Of a DNA stretch of 9,782 nt, positions 1 through 6,548 are shown piece by piece (position 1 is the first letter of the stretch; the number at the start of each line of letters is the position of its first letter). Below the pieces are notes generated by a model. That model saw only the letters and a list, made by a program, of their open reading frames with translations. It ran no database searches and was not told the origin of the DNA. Made by a program: the position numbers and the translations under genes. The DNA comes from an uncultured Clostridia bacterium (GTDB lineage: Bacteria > Bacillota > Clostridia > Peptostreptococcales > Anaerovoracaceae), in assembly GCA_937928455.1 (NCBI GenBank), contig CALFUG010000027.1, positions 1 through 9,782 of the forward strand. The letters are read 5' to 3'.

Positions 1-208
1 CCGCAATCCCAGCACGATAATGAGAACGAATCCTGGTTACTTCAACGGTGATAGTCACAAAAAAGCCTAATAGAAAAGCTCCTAGGATATTTACCCCAAA
101 GGTACCCCAAGGGAAATCTCCTGGAATGGCAGCGCTCCAATCTCTTATGATAATTCGAAGCACTGAGCCCACAGCACCACCTACCATGACCCAAATGACT
201 TTTATCAT
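1..208 (-). CDS. crcB: Fluoride exporter CrcB (Fluc family), N-terminal part; runs off the left edge
   Basis: Small membrane protein that forms a dual-topology dimeric channel exporting fluoride. Only the first 69 residues are in the window. They begin MIKVIWVMVGG and carry the family signature: a glycine-rich first helix (GGAVGSVLR, about residues 10-18), then WGTFGVNILGAFLLGFF (about 34-50). The Asn of the GVN motif is the conserved family residue. The later GGFTTFS segment lies beyond the edge. The ATG overlaps the whiA stop codon as ATGA (positions 205-208), so translation is probably coupled to whiA and the gene is the last visible member of the mgtC-murB-PHP-whiA operon. No fluoride riboswitch can sit directly in front of it, because the preceding bases are whiA coding sequence. 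Identity is clear from the motif pattern; completeness cannot be judged. Confidence 0.9.
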   Translation of the reverse strand, partial: MIKVIWVMVGGAVGSVLRIIIRDWSAAIPGDFPWGTFGVNILGAFLLGFFVTITVEVTRIRSHYRAGIA

Positions 209-1164
209 TTGGCCTTCTCCCGGATCTGGGCCGCAATTTCCTCAATCTTTTTTAGTCGGTGATTGACGCCGGACTTCTTGAGAGGCGGTTCCATTCGCTC
301 TCCCAATTCCGCCAATCCCACCTCCGGATACTCTTTTCTCAATAGGGCCATTTCATGTAATTTCTCCGGCAAAAAAGAAAGTCCCCTCTTTTCCTCGATT
401 ATCCGTATTGCCTGAAGTTGTCTCTGTGCAGTATTGACGATTTTATCCGTATTGGCATCGTCACAGTTTTTCAGTCGATTGGCGGAATTTCTCAAATCTC
501 GCGCCAAACGAATCTCTTCATACTTTAACAAATGCCCATGAGCTCCTACAATGTTCAAAATATCAATGATTTGCTCGGATTCCTTCACATAAACCACCCA
601 TCGATTCTTTCTTTGGGTCACCTTGGCATGAAGGTCCACAAAACTATTAATTAATTTTACCAGGTCTCTGGCCAAAACTTCCGTATTAAGCACAAACTCC
701 AAATGATACCCTTTTTCCGGATTGCTTACCGTCCCCGCTCCCAGGAAGGCACCTCGTAAATACGATTTTTTGCAGCATTTGGTTTTCACCAATCCCTCAT
801 AGATTCCGTCGGTCAAGGTATCGAATCCCTCTCTTACCATGAGGATTCCGGTTTCTCTCAAGATTTTCTCGCCCATTTGCCCTTCCGGATCTACCACTTC
901 CATCTGATAAAGATTCCCCTTCCGCAAAGAGGTGCCGGGTGTAATCTCCATCTCCATGGCCACACCGTAGTATTCCCGAAAAATTTCTTGAAAGTGAGCC
1001 GCTACCTCCAAATTGTCCAAAACAATGATGGGTGTCATTTTCCCACTTCGAATCCGAACACTTCCACATACCCGAACAAAACCGGCAATTTCTGCCAGCA
1101 TACAGCATTTCTTGTCTAGGCTAATATGAGCCAGTTCCTCCTTAATATCTGTGGAAAACGACAT
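205..1164 (-). CDS. whiA: DNA-binding protein WhiA (sporulation/cell division regulator family)
   Basis: The 319-residue protein has the usual WhiA length and architecture. The N-terminal two thirds are a degenerate LAGLIDADG homing-endonuclease fold; its hallmark is around residues 130-155, where KKSYLRGAFLGAGTVS is followed by P, then YHLEF. The C-terminal helix-turn-helix domain is recognisable from LPEKLHEMALLRKEYPEVGL and from the stretch PPLKKSGVNHRLKKIEEIA, which corresponds to the family consensus PP(I/L)SKSGVNHRLRK. In Streptomyces WhiA activates sporulation-division genes with WhiB. In Bacillus it is a nucleoid-associated protein affecting division and chromosome segregation. The start ATG has the Shine-Dalgarno AGGGGG six bases upstream. 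It follows the PHP gene by 19 bases and overlaps crcB by 4. In many Bacillota rapZ and yvcK directly precede whiA; here they do not. Confidence 0.96.
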   Translation of the reverse strand: MSFSTDIKEELAHISLDKKCCMLAEIAGFVRVCGSVRIRSGKMTPIIVLDNLEVAAHFQEIFREYYGVAMEMEITPGTSLRKGNLYQMEVVDPEGQMGEKILRETGILMVREGFDTLTDGIYEGLVKTKCCKKSYLRGAFLGAGTVSNPEKGYHLEFVLNTEVLARDLVKLINSFVDLHAKVTQRKNRWVVYVKESEQIIDILNIVGAHGHLLKYEEIRLARDLRNSANRLKNCDDANTDKIVNTAQRQLQAIRIIEEKRGLSFLPEKLHEMALLRKEYPEVGLAELGERMEPPLKKSGVNHRLKKIEEIAAQIREKAK

Positions 1165-1183
1165 AAAGTCCCCCTACATTCCC

Positions 1184-1930
1184 CTATACCTTCTCGATAT
1201 TCACAATTCTTTCCACATCCAGCCCCGCATCTAATGCACGCTGAAGGCCTTTGGTAAACCCCCCAATACGTTTGGGGCTGTGGGCATCGCTGCTAATTGC
1301 AAATTTCACGCCTGTTTTGCCGGCTACTCGAATGTCTTCCACATCTAAATGAGGATGCCAATTGCTAATCTCCATTAAAGTGTCCGTTTCTTCGCAAGCT
1401 TTGGCCAGCGCCAATATATCAAATGGCCCTTTATCTCCGGGATGCGTCAACATAAATATATTGTTGCTATAAAGTGCCCGAATCACCATTTCCGTGTTTC
1501 GAACCAACAAGCTTCTGGTTTTGGCCCCTTCCATAGAGCGATTCTGATCTCTTTTCATCTTGGCCGCCGCAAAGTTTTCAGCCGAAAAGGCTCCCATTAT
1601 CCCATAATGATATCCGGCCATCACAAAATCGAAAAATTCCATTTCTTCCGGCTTTACGTCTAGGAAGTTTCCTTTCGTGGTGATATTGGCCTCCACCCCA
1701 AAACGAATTTTGATTTCCGGATAAAGAGACTGTAACTTTTCAATTTGTTCTTTAATCTCTGCCATTTTCTTCATCCGCACACCATATGTCAGATGTCCCG
1801 GTCCATGCTCGGAAATGGCCACCTCCTGCAACCCTTTACGAACCCCTTCTACAATATTGTCCTCAACGGATCCCTTTCCATGAGAATAGGTGGTATGGGA
1901 ATGGTAATCCCAAATCATTCGATATTCCAT
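1184..1930 (-). CDS. PHP-domain metal-dependent hydrolase/phosphoesterase
   Basis: A 248-residue protein of the PHP (polymerase and histidinol phosphatase) superfamily. The complete metal-binding set is visible: DYHSHTTYSHGKG near the N-terminus (the HxH pair and a third His), ISEHGPGH, GVEAN, AGYHYG, LTHPGDKG and, near the C-terminus, SSDAHSPKRIGG. This predicts a trinuclear metal site and phosphoester hydrolysis; the substrate is unknown. It resembles YcdX-like stand-alone PHP proteins often found next to murB in Clostridia. The start choice is informative. A GTG at 1936 would overlap the murB stop (GTGA), but the Shine-Dalgarno AGGAGA directly abuts that GTG with no spacer. The ATG at 1930 lies six bases downstream of it and is preferred. 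The gene ends with TAG inside GTATAGGGGAA, just before whiA. Function beyond the fold is inference. Confidence 0.87.
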   Translation of the reverse strand: MEYRMIWDYHSHTTYSHGKGSVEDNIVEGVRKGLQEVAISEHGPGHLTYGVRMKKMAEIKEQIEKLQSLYPEIKIRFGVEANITTKGNFLDVKPEEMEFFDFVMAGYHYGIMGAFSAENFAAAKMKRDQNRSMEGAKTRSLLVRNTEMVIRALYSNNIFMLTHPGDKGPFDILALAKACEETDTLMEISNWHPHLDVEDIRVAGKTGVKFAISSDAHSPKRIGGFTKGLQRALDAGLDVERIVNIEKV

Positions 1931-1932
1931 AG

Positions 1933-2838
1933 TCACTCTCCTATAATTTGTACTTCCGGTTCCAAATCCACCCCAAACTGATCCTTCACAGTGAATTGGA
2001 TTAAATGCATTAACGTAATAATGTCCTCTGCCGTGGCCTGATTTTCATTGACGATAAACCCGGCATGAAGAGGAGATACTCTGGCGCCTCCTACAGATAG
2101 CCCTTGCAACCCTGCATCCTGGATTAGCTTTCCAGCAAAGTATCCGGGAGGCCTCTTGAAAAAACTGCCGGCACTGGGCAAATCCAGTGGCTGTTTGCTG
2201 CGTCTTAATGCCATCAATTCCGCCATTTTGCTGTCAATATCTTCTTTAATCCCATTGTTCAGTGTATATTCAACCCGGGTAATAATATCCCCGCACCGTT
2301 GAAACACACTGCTTCTGTAAGAAAGCTCCATTTCTTCTCTTTCATATACCCTTTTGGTTTTCCCGTCTCGTGACAGGGTGTGAACCCGATTCATCACCTG
2401 CTTCATTTCCCCGTCATAGGCCCCGGCATTCATAAAGGCGCCCCCGCCAACCGACCCCGGAATCCCATGTGCAAATTCCAATCCGGTTAAGCTGTGCTCG
2501 GCAGCAAATTCTGCCACAGCACGTAAAGATGCTGCTGCACCCGCCACAACTCGGGTTTCCTCTACCTCCATATTCAGGAACTCTCCTCCCATTTTAATCA
2601 CAGTACCCGGATACCCGCCGTCCTTTACCAATAAATCCGTACCTGATCCTAAAATCAAAAAAGGCTCCCCTTCTTTTGTCAGCAAGGTCAGCACCGTCGC
2701 CAACTGTTCCACATTCTCCGGCACTAATAGGTACCGACAGGGGCCGCCTACCCGAAAAGAGGTGTACTCCTTCATGAGGGCATTCGGCATGATTTGGTGA
2801 GGGTTTAATACCTCCAAAAGTCTCACTTGGTTTATCAT
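1933..2838 (-). CDS. murB: UDP-N-acetylenolpyruvoylglucosamine reductase MurB
   Basis: FAD- and NADPH-dependent reductase that turns UDP-GlcNAc-enolpyruvate into UDP-MurNAc, the second committed step of peptidoglycan precursor synthesis in the cytoplasm. At 301 residues it is the short Gram-positive type. FAD-binding signatures are TSFRVGGPCRYLLVP (about 26-40), LGSGTDLLVKDGG, and GIPGSVGGGAFMNAGAYDGE. Catalytic residues can be assigned by motif: Arg in LSYRSSVF, the proton-donating Ser in SAGSFFKRP, and Glu in LEPEVQIIGE at the C-terminus. The start ATG is 15 bases after the TAG of the mgtC-like gene, with AGGGGA upstream at a rather long spacing (about 11). No better in-frame start is seen, because the nearer upstream ATG is out of frame and hits a stop. 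It is flanked by the PHP gene, a common clostridial pairing. Confidence 0.97.
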   Translation of the reverse strand: MINQVRLLEVLNPHQIMPNALMKEYTSFRVGGPCRYLLVPENVEQLATVLTLLTKEGEPFLILGSGTDLLVKDGGYPGTVIKMGGEFLNMEVEETRVVAGAAASLRAVAEFAAEHSLTGLEFAHGIPGSVGGGAFMNAGAYDGEMKQVMNRVHTLSRDGKTKRVYEREEMELSYRSSVFQRCGDIITRVEYTLNNGIKEDIDSKMAELMALRRSKQPLDLPSAGSFFKRPPGYFAGKLIQDAGLQGLSVGGARVSPLHAGFIVNENQATAEDIITLMHLIQFTVKDQFGVDLEPEVQIIGE

Positions 2839-2853
2839 GAATCCATTGTTCCC

Positions 2854-3573
2854 CTATACTTCTTCCACAAAATAAACAAAGTCTTGCGCTTCTAACATAT
2901 TCATCATGTCACTTTTTTTCATGCCTTTGGGTATTCGGACAGTAAAATAAAGGCTTACCGCATTGGCAGTCATCGGGGCATCATGGCTTAAATGTACATT
3001 ACAAACAGAAATCCCTGCTTCCATTGCATGGTTCTTGAACCCTTTCAACGCACCAGCCGAATAGATTTCTGCATAAAGATCGATAATCCTAGATTTTTCA
3101 TAGAAATATCCTTCCATCCTTGGAAGAATAGCCAACGCCATAAAGATTAATATGGCCGCTAAAACGGCGCCGAAATAAAAGCCAATTCCAATGGCCAGTC
3201 CTAAACAAGCGGAAGCCCATAAACCGGCCGCGGTAGTCAACCCCTTAATTCGATGTCTTCCTGTTACAATAATGGTGCCAACACCGAGAAAGCCTACCCC
3301 GGTAATCACTTGTGCCCCCAAACGGGCCATATCACTTCCCACACCCAGATACAAAACGATGTATTGGTTGGTCATCATAGCCAAAGCCGCCCCTACACAA
3401 ACCAATATGTGGGTTCGAAATCCTGCAGTATGCCCATGGGTTCCTCTTTCTAATCCAATCACACCACCCACTAAAACGCATAATACCAACCGTATGAACA
3501 CTTCCCATACCGTAAGACTGTTGCCTCTTATCAATAATTCATTGAGATAGGTCATGGTATCCATCGAGCCCAT
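2854..3573 (-). CDS. MgtC/SapB family membrane protein
   Basis: A 239-residue integral membrane protein. About five hydrophobic helices fill residues 23-150, followed by a soluble, ACT-like C-terminal domain of about 75 residues. MgtC/SapB signatures are strong: LVGGVIGLERGTHGHTAGFR (about 34-53), RTHILVCVGAALAM, ARLGAQVITGVGFLGVGT (about 83-100) and IKGLTTAAGLWASACLGLA. In pathogens MgtC is linked to growth in low magnesium and to inhibition of the F-type ATPase. In most bacteria, as here, the role of these homologues is not established, so I give no symbol. It is the first gene of the minus-strand operon leading to murB. The start is not fully settled: the ATG at 3573 has AAAGGA only two bases upstream, while the ATG at 3564 has it at about eleven bases. 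The family assignment does not depend on this. Confidence 0.9.
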   Translation of the reverse strand: MGSMDTMTYLNELLIRGNSLTVWEVFIRLVLCVLVGGVIGLERGTHGHTAGFRTHILVCVGAALAMMTNQYIVLYLGVGSDMARLGAQVITGVGFLGVGTIIVTGRHRIKGLTTAAGLWASACLGLAIGIGFYFGAVLAAILIFMALAILPRMEGYFYEKSRIIDLYAEIYSAGALKGFKNHAMEAGISVCNVHLSHDAPMTANAVSLYFTVRIPKGMKKSDMMNMLEAQDFVYFVEEV

Positions 3574-3602
3574 TATCCTTTCTGTATTCCATGATTATAG
3601 CG

Positions 3603-3625
3603 CTATCTTCTACATTCTAAGATAG
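3603..3625. repeat. Perfect inverted repeat in the divergent control region, possible operator
   Basis: The arms CTATCTT (3603-3609) and AAGATAG (3619-3625) are perfect reverse complements around a 9-base spacer. The right arm covers the predicted transcription start of the minus operon, about 3622. There is no T-run after it in either direction, so it does not look like a terminator. A dyad over a start site between divergent genes fits a repressor site, but no candidate regulator is visible and a 7-bp arm may be chance in an AT-rich gap. Confidence 0.35.
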
Positions 3626-3628
3626 TAT

Positions 3629-3637
3629 ATTATAGCA
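3629..3637 (-). promoter_or_regulatory. Extended -10 promoter element for the mgtC-murB-PHP-whiA-crcB operon
   Basis: On the minus strand the bases read TGCTATAAT, a perfect TATAAT with the TGn extension. No convincing -35 is seen 16-18 bases upstream, which is tolerable for an extended -10 promoter. Transcription would start near 3622, leaving a leader of about 50 bases before the mgtC-like gene. A second TATAAT on the same strand (3594-3599) lies closer to the start codon but lacks a -35 or TGn. The facing plus-strand gene may use the overlapping TATTAT at 3628-3633. Confidence 0.5.
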
Positions 3638-3690
3638 CAGGATAAGAGATTGTGGTAGAATCAAGCCATAGGAAGGGGGTGGAAAAGTCT

Positions 3691-4425
3691 ATGGAAGAGA
3701 TGTCACTTTATCGGGAAATCAAAAAGAAAAAATTGATTTTGGAACGCCGAGAGCCCTATCAACCCGCTGTAAAATCCATGATTCAGGAAATGAACCTTTC
3801 CGATTGGATTTCTTCTTCTCTTCGACTGGATGGAAGCACCCTTACTCTTCCCCAAGTCCAAGGCATTCTGGGTGGAACAGTGACCATGAATGCGACCTTG
3901 GAAGAGCATGCCCTGATTCACCGCTATCTTAAAGCGATACAAAAATCCAAAGAGTACATTTCTTTGGATTATCAATTAAATGAAGGCCTTATTTTTCAGC
4001 TATACAATCTCTTGACCGGACTGGAAACCCATCACTATCGAAAGGGGAACCCTATATTGATTCCCCTATCTTACAATCCCCCCCATCCACAGGAAATTCC
4101 CGAGCAAATGGGTATTCTCTTCCATTGGTTGGCCACGGATCAGGAAGAAACCAATCCCATTCGCAAAGCTTGTCTTTTGCACCATCGATTCGTTGAAATA
4201 TATCCTTTTGAATATTACAATGAGGCCATGGCCCGTTTTCTCTTTTATTATCTCCTTATGAAGGAGGGGTATCCCCCTTTCTCTATCAGTCTCAGCGAAA
4301 CAGAATACAACAACTCCTTGGCAAAGTACTTTCAAAACGAAGATATTCAACCCTTCTATCAACTGATGGAACGAAGCCTGTACCATAAAATGGAGGTGTT
4401 AATTCAACTGACACAAATGGATTAA
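3691..4425 (+). CDS. Fic-fold protein with a degenerate catalytic motif (probable pseudo-Fic)
   Basis: A 244-residue protein with the layout of a class II Fic protein. An inhibitory-helix-like motif SSSLRLDG is at residues 41-48, where the family has (S/T)xxxE(G/N); Glu is replaced by Asp. The target-binding flap region is recognisable (HHYRKGNPILIP, then NPPHPQEIPEQM, about 114-140). The core helix reads HHRFVEIYPFEYYNEAMAR at 164-182, aligning with HxxFxxIHPFxDGNGRxxR. The catalytic His is Tyr171, the anion-binding GNGR has become YNEA, but Phe173, Glu174, Asn177 and the last Arg182 remain. Usual Fic enzymes transfer AMP to protein hydroxyls; this one is predicted not to. The reading frame is intact, which argues against simple decay. 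A GTG at 3652 is possible, but the ATG at 3691 has AGGAAGGGGGTGG ending eight bases upstream. It stands alone on the plus strand, between two minus units. Confidence 0.82.
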   Translation: MEEMSLYREIKKKKLILERREPYQPAVKSMIQEMNLSDWISSSLRLDGSTLTLPQVQGILGGTVTMNATLEEHALIHRYLKAIQKSKEYISLDYQLNEGLIFQLYNLLTGLETHHYRKGNPILIPLSYNPPHPQEIPEQMGILFHWLATDQEETNPIRKACLLHHRFVEIYPFEYYNEAMARFLFYYLLMKEGYPPFSISLSETEYNNSLAKYFQNEDIQPFYQLMERSLYHKMEVLIQLTQMD

Positions 4426-4475
4426 GGAATGCGAACGTGGTATGAAGGATATTCGGTCTCTCACTGGCTACAATA

Positions 4476-4518
4476 AAAAAGTGCCTTTTGTAGTGTTACA
4501 CTACATTCGGCACTTTTT
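4476..4518. terminator. Bidirectional Rho-independent terminator between the Fic-like gene and the carboxyltransferase gene
   Basis: Stem GTGCC (4481-4485) pairs with GGCAC (4509-4513), then after a 3x3 internal loop GTAGTG (4490-4495) pairs with CACTAC (4499-4504) around the loop TTA. The outer flanks are A6 on the left and T5 on the right, followed by CTTTTTT. It terminates the plus-strand Fic-like gene. Read on the minus strand it also has a U-tract, six bases after the carboxyltransferase stop codon, so it serves both convergent genes. Confidence 0.93.
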
Positions 4519-4523
4519 CTTTT

Positions 4524-5921
4524 TTATACGGGATACACCTTGTCTTCATGATTGATCATGCTGGAATCCAGTTCCAACAACCGTCCTTCTCTTTTCTTGA
4601 AAAATTCCTGAGCCGGGCCAGGGAACAAGGCTTGGGTTAGCACATCTTCTTCCTGAATCATCCACGGAGCCGCTTGCTTTTTGATTTCCGCTAATTCCGG
4701 CTTAATTAAATCTGCAGGCCGAACCGTAATTTGCTCCTCATCTCCGATAATCTTCTTCACAATTTCCTCTTTGATGGGAACAGTGGTCTTTCCGTACATA
4801 CCTTTCACCAACATTTTTACCTCGTTGGGTACCATTTTGTATCTTTCCCCAGTGACAATATTCAAAACGGCTTGTGTGCCAACGATTTGACTGGTGGGTG
4901 TTACCAGAGGCGGATATCCCAAATCCTCTCTCACTCTGGGGACTTCCTTCAATACTTCATCAAACTTATTCATGGAATTGGCTTGCTTTAATTGGCTTAC
5001 CAAATTGGATAACATCCCTCCCGGGATTTGGTACATCAAGGTATTAATGTCCACGCCCATCAATTTGGGATCCATTAAGCCCGATTCAATGTATCGGTCT
5101 CGAATGGGTTTGAAGTATTCTGCCACCTGATCCAACAGGTCCATATCCATGCCGGTATCGTACTCCGTTCCTCTGAAAGTGGCCACCATCGGCTCTGTGG
5201 AAGGTTGAGAAGTACCTTCTCCAAAGGGAGATATGGCAGTATCTATAATATCCACACCAGCTTCTGCCCCTTTGAGATAAGTCATACTGCCCAATCCACT
5301 GGTGGCATGGGTATGCAACTCCAAGGGTATTTTAATGGCACTCTTAATATCCTTCACCAACTGGTACGTATTAAACGGATCCAGCAATCCCGCCATGTCT
5401 TTTATGCAGATGGAGTCTGCACCCATACTTTCGATTTCCTTGGCCAGTTGAATGAACACTTCATTGGTATGCACCGGACTTATGGTATAGGAAATAGCAC
5501 CTTGTGCCTTCCCTCCATACTTTTTGGTGGCTCGGATAGCCGCTTCCAGGTTGCGTGTATCATTGAGTGCATCAAAGATTCGAATGATATCGATTCCATT
5601 GGAAATGGCCTTGTTGACAAACTCATCCACCACATCATCCGCATAGTGTTTGTAGCCCAGTAGATTCTGCCCCCGAAGCAACATTTGAAGATTTGTTTTC
5701 TTGATAATTTTTCGAAAAGTCCGCAGACGATCCCAAGGGTCTTCATCTAAAAATCGTAAACATGCATCGAAAGTGGCTCCTCCCCACATCTCCAACGCAT
5801 GATATCCTACATTGTCCATGGTCTCCAAAATGGGAACCATCTCTTCGGTCCTCATTCTAGTTGCAATTAGGCTTTGATGCCCATCTCGCAAACCAGTTTC
5901 TGTGATTTTCACTTTTGCCAT
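4524..5921 (-). CDS. Biotin-dependent carboxyltransferase subunit (oxaloacetate decarboxylase alpha / pyruvate carboxylase subunit B / transcarboxylase 5S type), no biotinyl domain
   Basis: A 465-residue TIM-barrel carboxyltransferase of the HMGL-like family, which moves a carboxyl group between pyruvate/oxaloacetate and carboxybiotin. Metal ligands are visible: Asp13 in TGLRDGHQS, His203 and His205 in ELHTHATSGLG, and the carboxylated Lys174 in CIKDMAGLLDP. Other family motifs are LLRGQNLLGY (81-90), RIFDALND and FGEGTSQPSTEPMV. The C-terminal part (about 290-465) is the conserved PYC_OADA-type helical domain. There is no Ala/Pro-rich linker and no AMKM biotin-attachment motif, so the protein needs a separate biotin carrier. 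The start ATG follows AAGGAGG by ten bases. No beta (membrane pump), gamma, carrier or biotin carboxylase gene is adjacent, so the exact reaction (decarboxylase pump, pyruvate carboxylase part or transcarboxylase) cannot be fixed; I leave the symbol empty for that reason. Confidence 0.88.
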   Translation of the reverse strand: MAKVKITETGLRDGHQSLIATRMRTEEMVPILETMDNVGYHALEMWGGATFDACLRFLDEDPWDRLRTFRKIIKKTNLQMLLRGQNLLGYKHYADDVVDEFVNKAISNGIDIIRIFDALNDTRNLEAAIRATKKYGGKAQGAISYTISPVHTNEVFIQLAKEIESMGADSICIKDMAGLLDPFNTYQLVKDIKSAIKIPLELHTHATSGLGSMTYLKGAEAGVDIIDTAISPFGEGTSQPSTEPMVATFRGTEYDTGMDMDLLDQVAEYFKPIRDRYIESGLMDPKLMGVDINTLMYQIPGGMLSNLVSQLKQANSMNKFDEVLKEVPRVREDLGYPPLVTPTSQIVGTQAVLNIVTGERYKMVPNEVKMLVKGMYGKTTVPIKEEIVKKIIGDEEQITVRPADLIKPELAEIKKQAAPWMIQEEDVLTQALFPGPAQEFFKKREGRLLELDSSMINHEDKVYPV

Positions 5922-6022
5922 TGATCCCTCTCCTCCTTACCTTCGAAGCGTACCTTCTCCCACGAATCTTCTATTCAGATCGTCAGGCCTTATTCCCATT
6001 AATATATTATGTATATTGTGAA

Positions 6023-6052
6023 ACGATACCATAATCCAACGTCTTTTGTAAA
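6023..6052 (-). promoter_or_regulatory. Candidate promoter for the carboxyltransferase gene
   Basis: In the 146-base gap between moaC and the carboxyltransferase gene, the minus strand holds TTTACA (6047-6052) and TATCGT (6023-6028), 18 bases apart. The -35 matches well and the -10 only moderately. AT-rich sequence nearer the gene (6001-6017, with TATATT) offers alternatives. No hairpin with a U-run is seen after moaC, so readthrough from the moa unit is also possible. Confidence 0.25.
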
Positions 6053-6067
6053 CCCTATTTTTTAAGA

Positions 6068-6544
6068 TTATTCTCCCTTGAATTCCCCGGATTTTCCTCC
6101 GGTTTTTTCCACCAGTCGAACATCTGTGATTCGCATGCCTCGATCAATGGCCTTACACATGTCATAAATGGTTAAAGCCGCTACTGCCACTCCATGAAGC
6201 GCTTCCATCTCAATTCCTGTCTTGCCATAGGTAACAGCCTTGACAGAAATATGAATGGCTGAAGATTCCGTGTCTGGTATCATATCCATTTCCACTCCTG
6301 AAATGGGGATATTGTGACACATAGGTATGGCTTCCCATGTCTTTTTTACAGCCATAATTCCCGCCGTCTGAGCGACGGAAAGCACATCGCCTTTTTTTAA
6401 CGTGCCTTTCAGAATTCGTTCCAGAGTCTCTGGTTGCATATAAACGGTGCCCTTGGCCACCGCGGTTCGCTGGGTGTCTTTCTTTTGGATCACATCCACC
6501 ATTTTCGGCCGTCCTTGAGAATCCATATGTGTCAGGTCTTTCAT
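6068..6544 (-). CDS. moaC: Cyclic pyranopterin monophosphate synthase MoaC
   Basis: Converts 3',8-cyclo-7,8-dihydro-GTP (the MoaA product) into cyclic pyranopterin monophosphate, the first stable molybdopterin intermediate. The 158 residues match the family length. Motifs: LTHMDSQGRPKMVDV at the N-terminus, AGIMAVKKTWEAIPMCH (61-77), GIEMEALHGVAVAALTIYDM (110-129) and VEKTGGKSGEF near the end. Catalytic residues keep the positions known from the Escherichia coli enzyme: Lys51, His77, Glu112, Glu114, Asp128 and Lys131. One oddity is CHN in place of the usual CHP after the catalytic His. The ATG is four bases after the moaA stop and its ribosome site GGAGGG lies inside the last two moaA codons, so expression is tied to moaA. 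No moaB, moaD, moaE, moeA or mobA is in the window. Confidence 0.97.
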   Translation of the reverse strand: MKDLTHMDSQGRPKMVDVIQKKDTQRTAVAKGTVYMQPETLERILKGTLKKGDVLSVAQTAGIMAVKKTWEAIPMCHNIPISGVEMDMIPDTESSAIHISVKAVTYGKTGIEMEALHGVAVAALTIYDMCKAIDRGMRITDVRLVEKTGGKSGEFKGE

Positions 6545-6548
6545 ATTG

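Noticed and set aside
1..208. Fluoride riboswitch for crcB.
   Set aside because: crcB starts inside the end of whiA and no aptamer-like sequence is seen upstream; it could only act at the head of the operon, where none is seen either.
3652..3690. GTG start for the Fic-like protein at 3652.
   Set aside because: No ribosome site in front of it, whereas the ATG at 3691 has a strong one inside this stretch.
5205..5663. Plus-strand open frame of 152 codons.
   Set aside because: It is the shadow of the carboxyltransferase gene: no ribosome site, no recognisable motifs, and the opposite strand is clearly coding.
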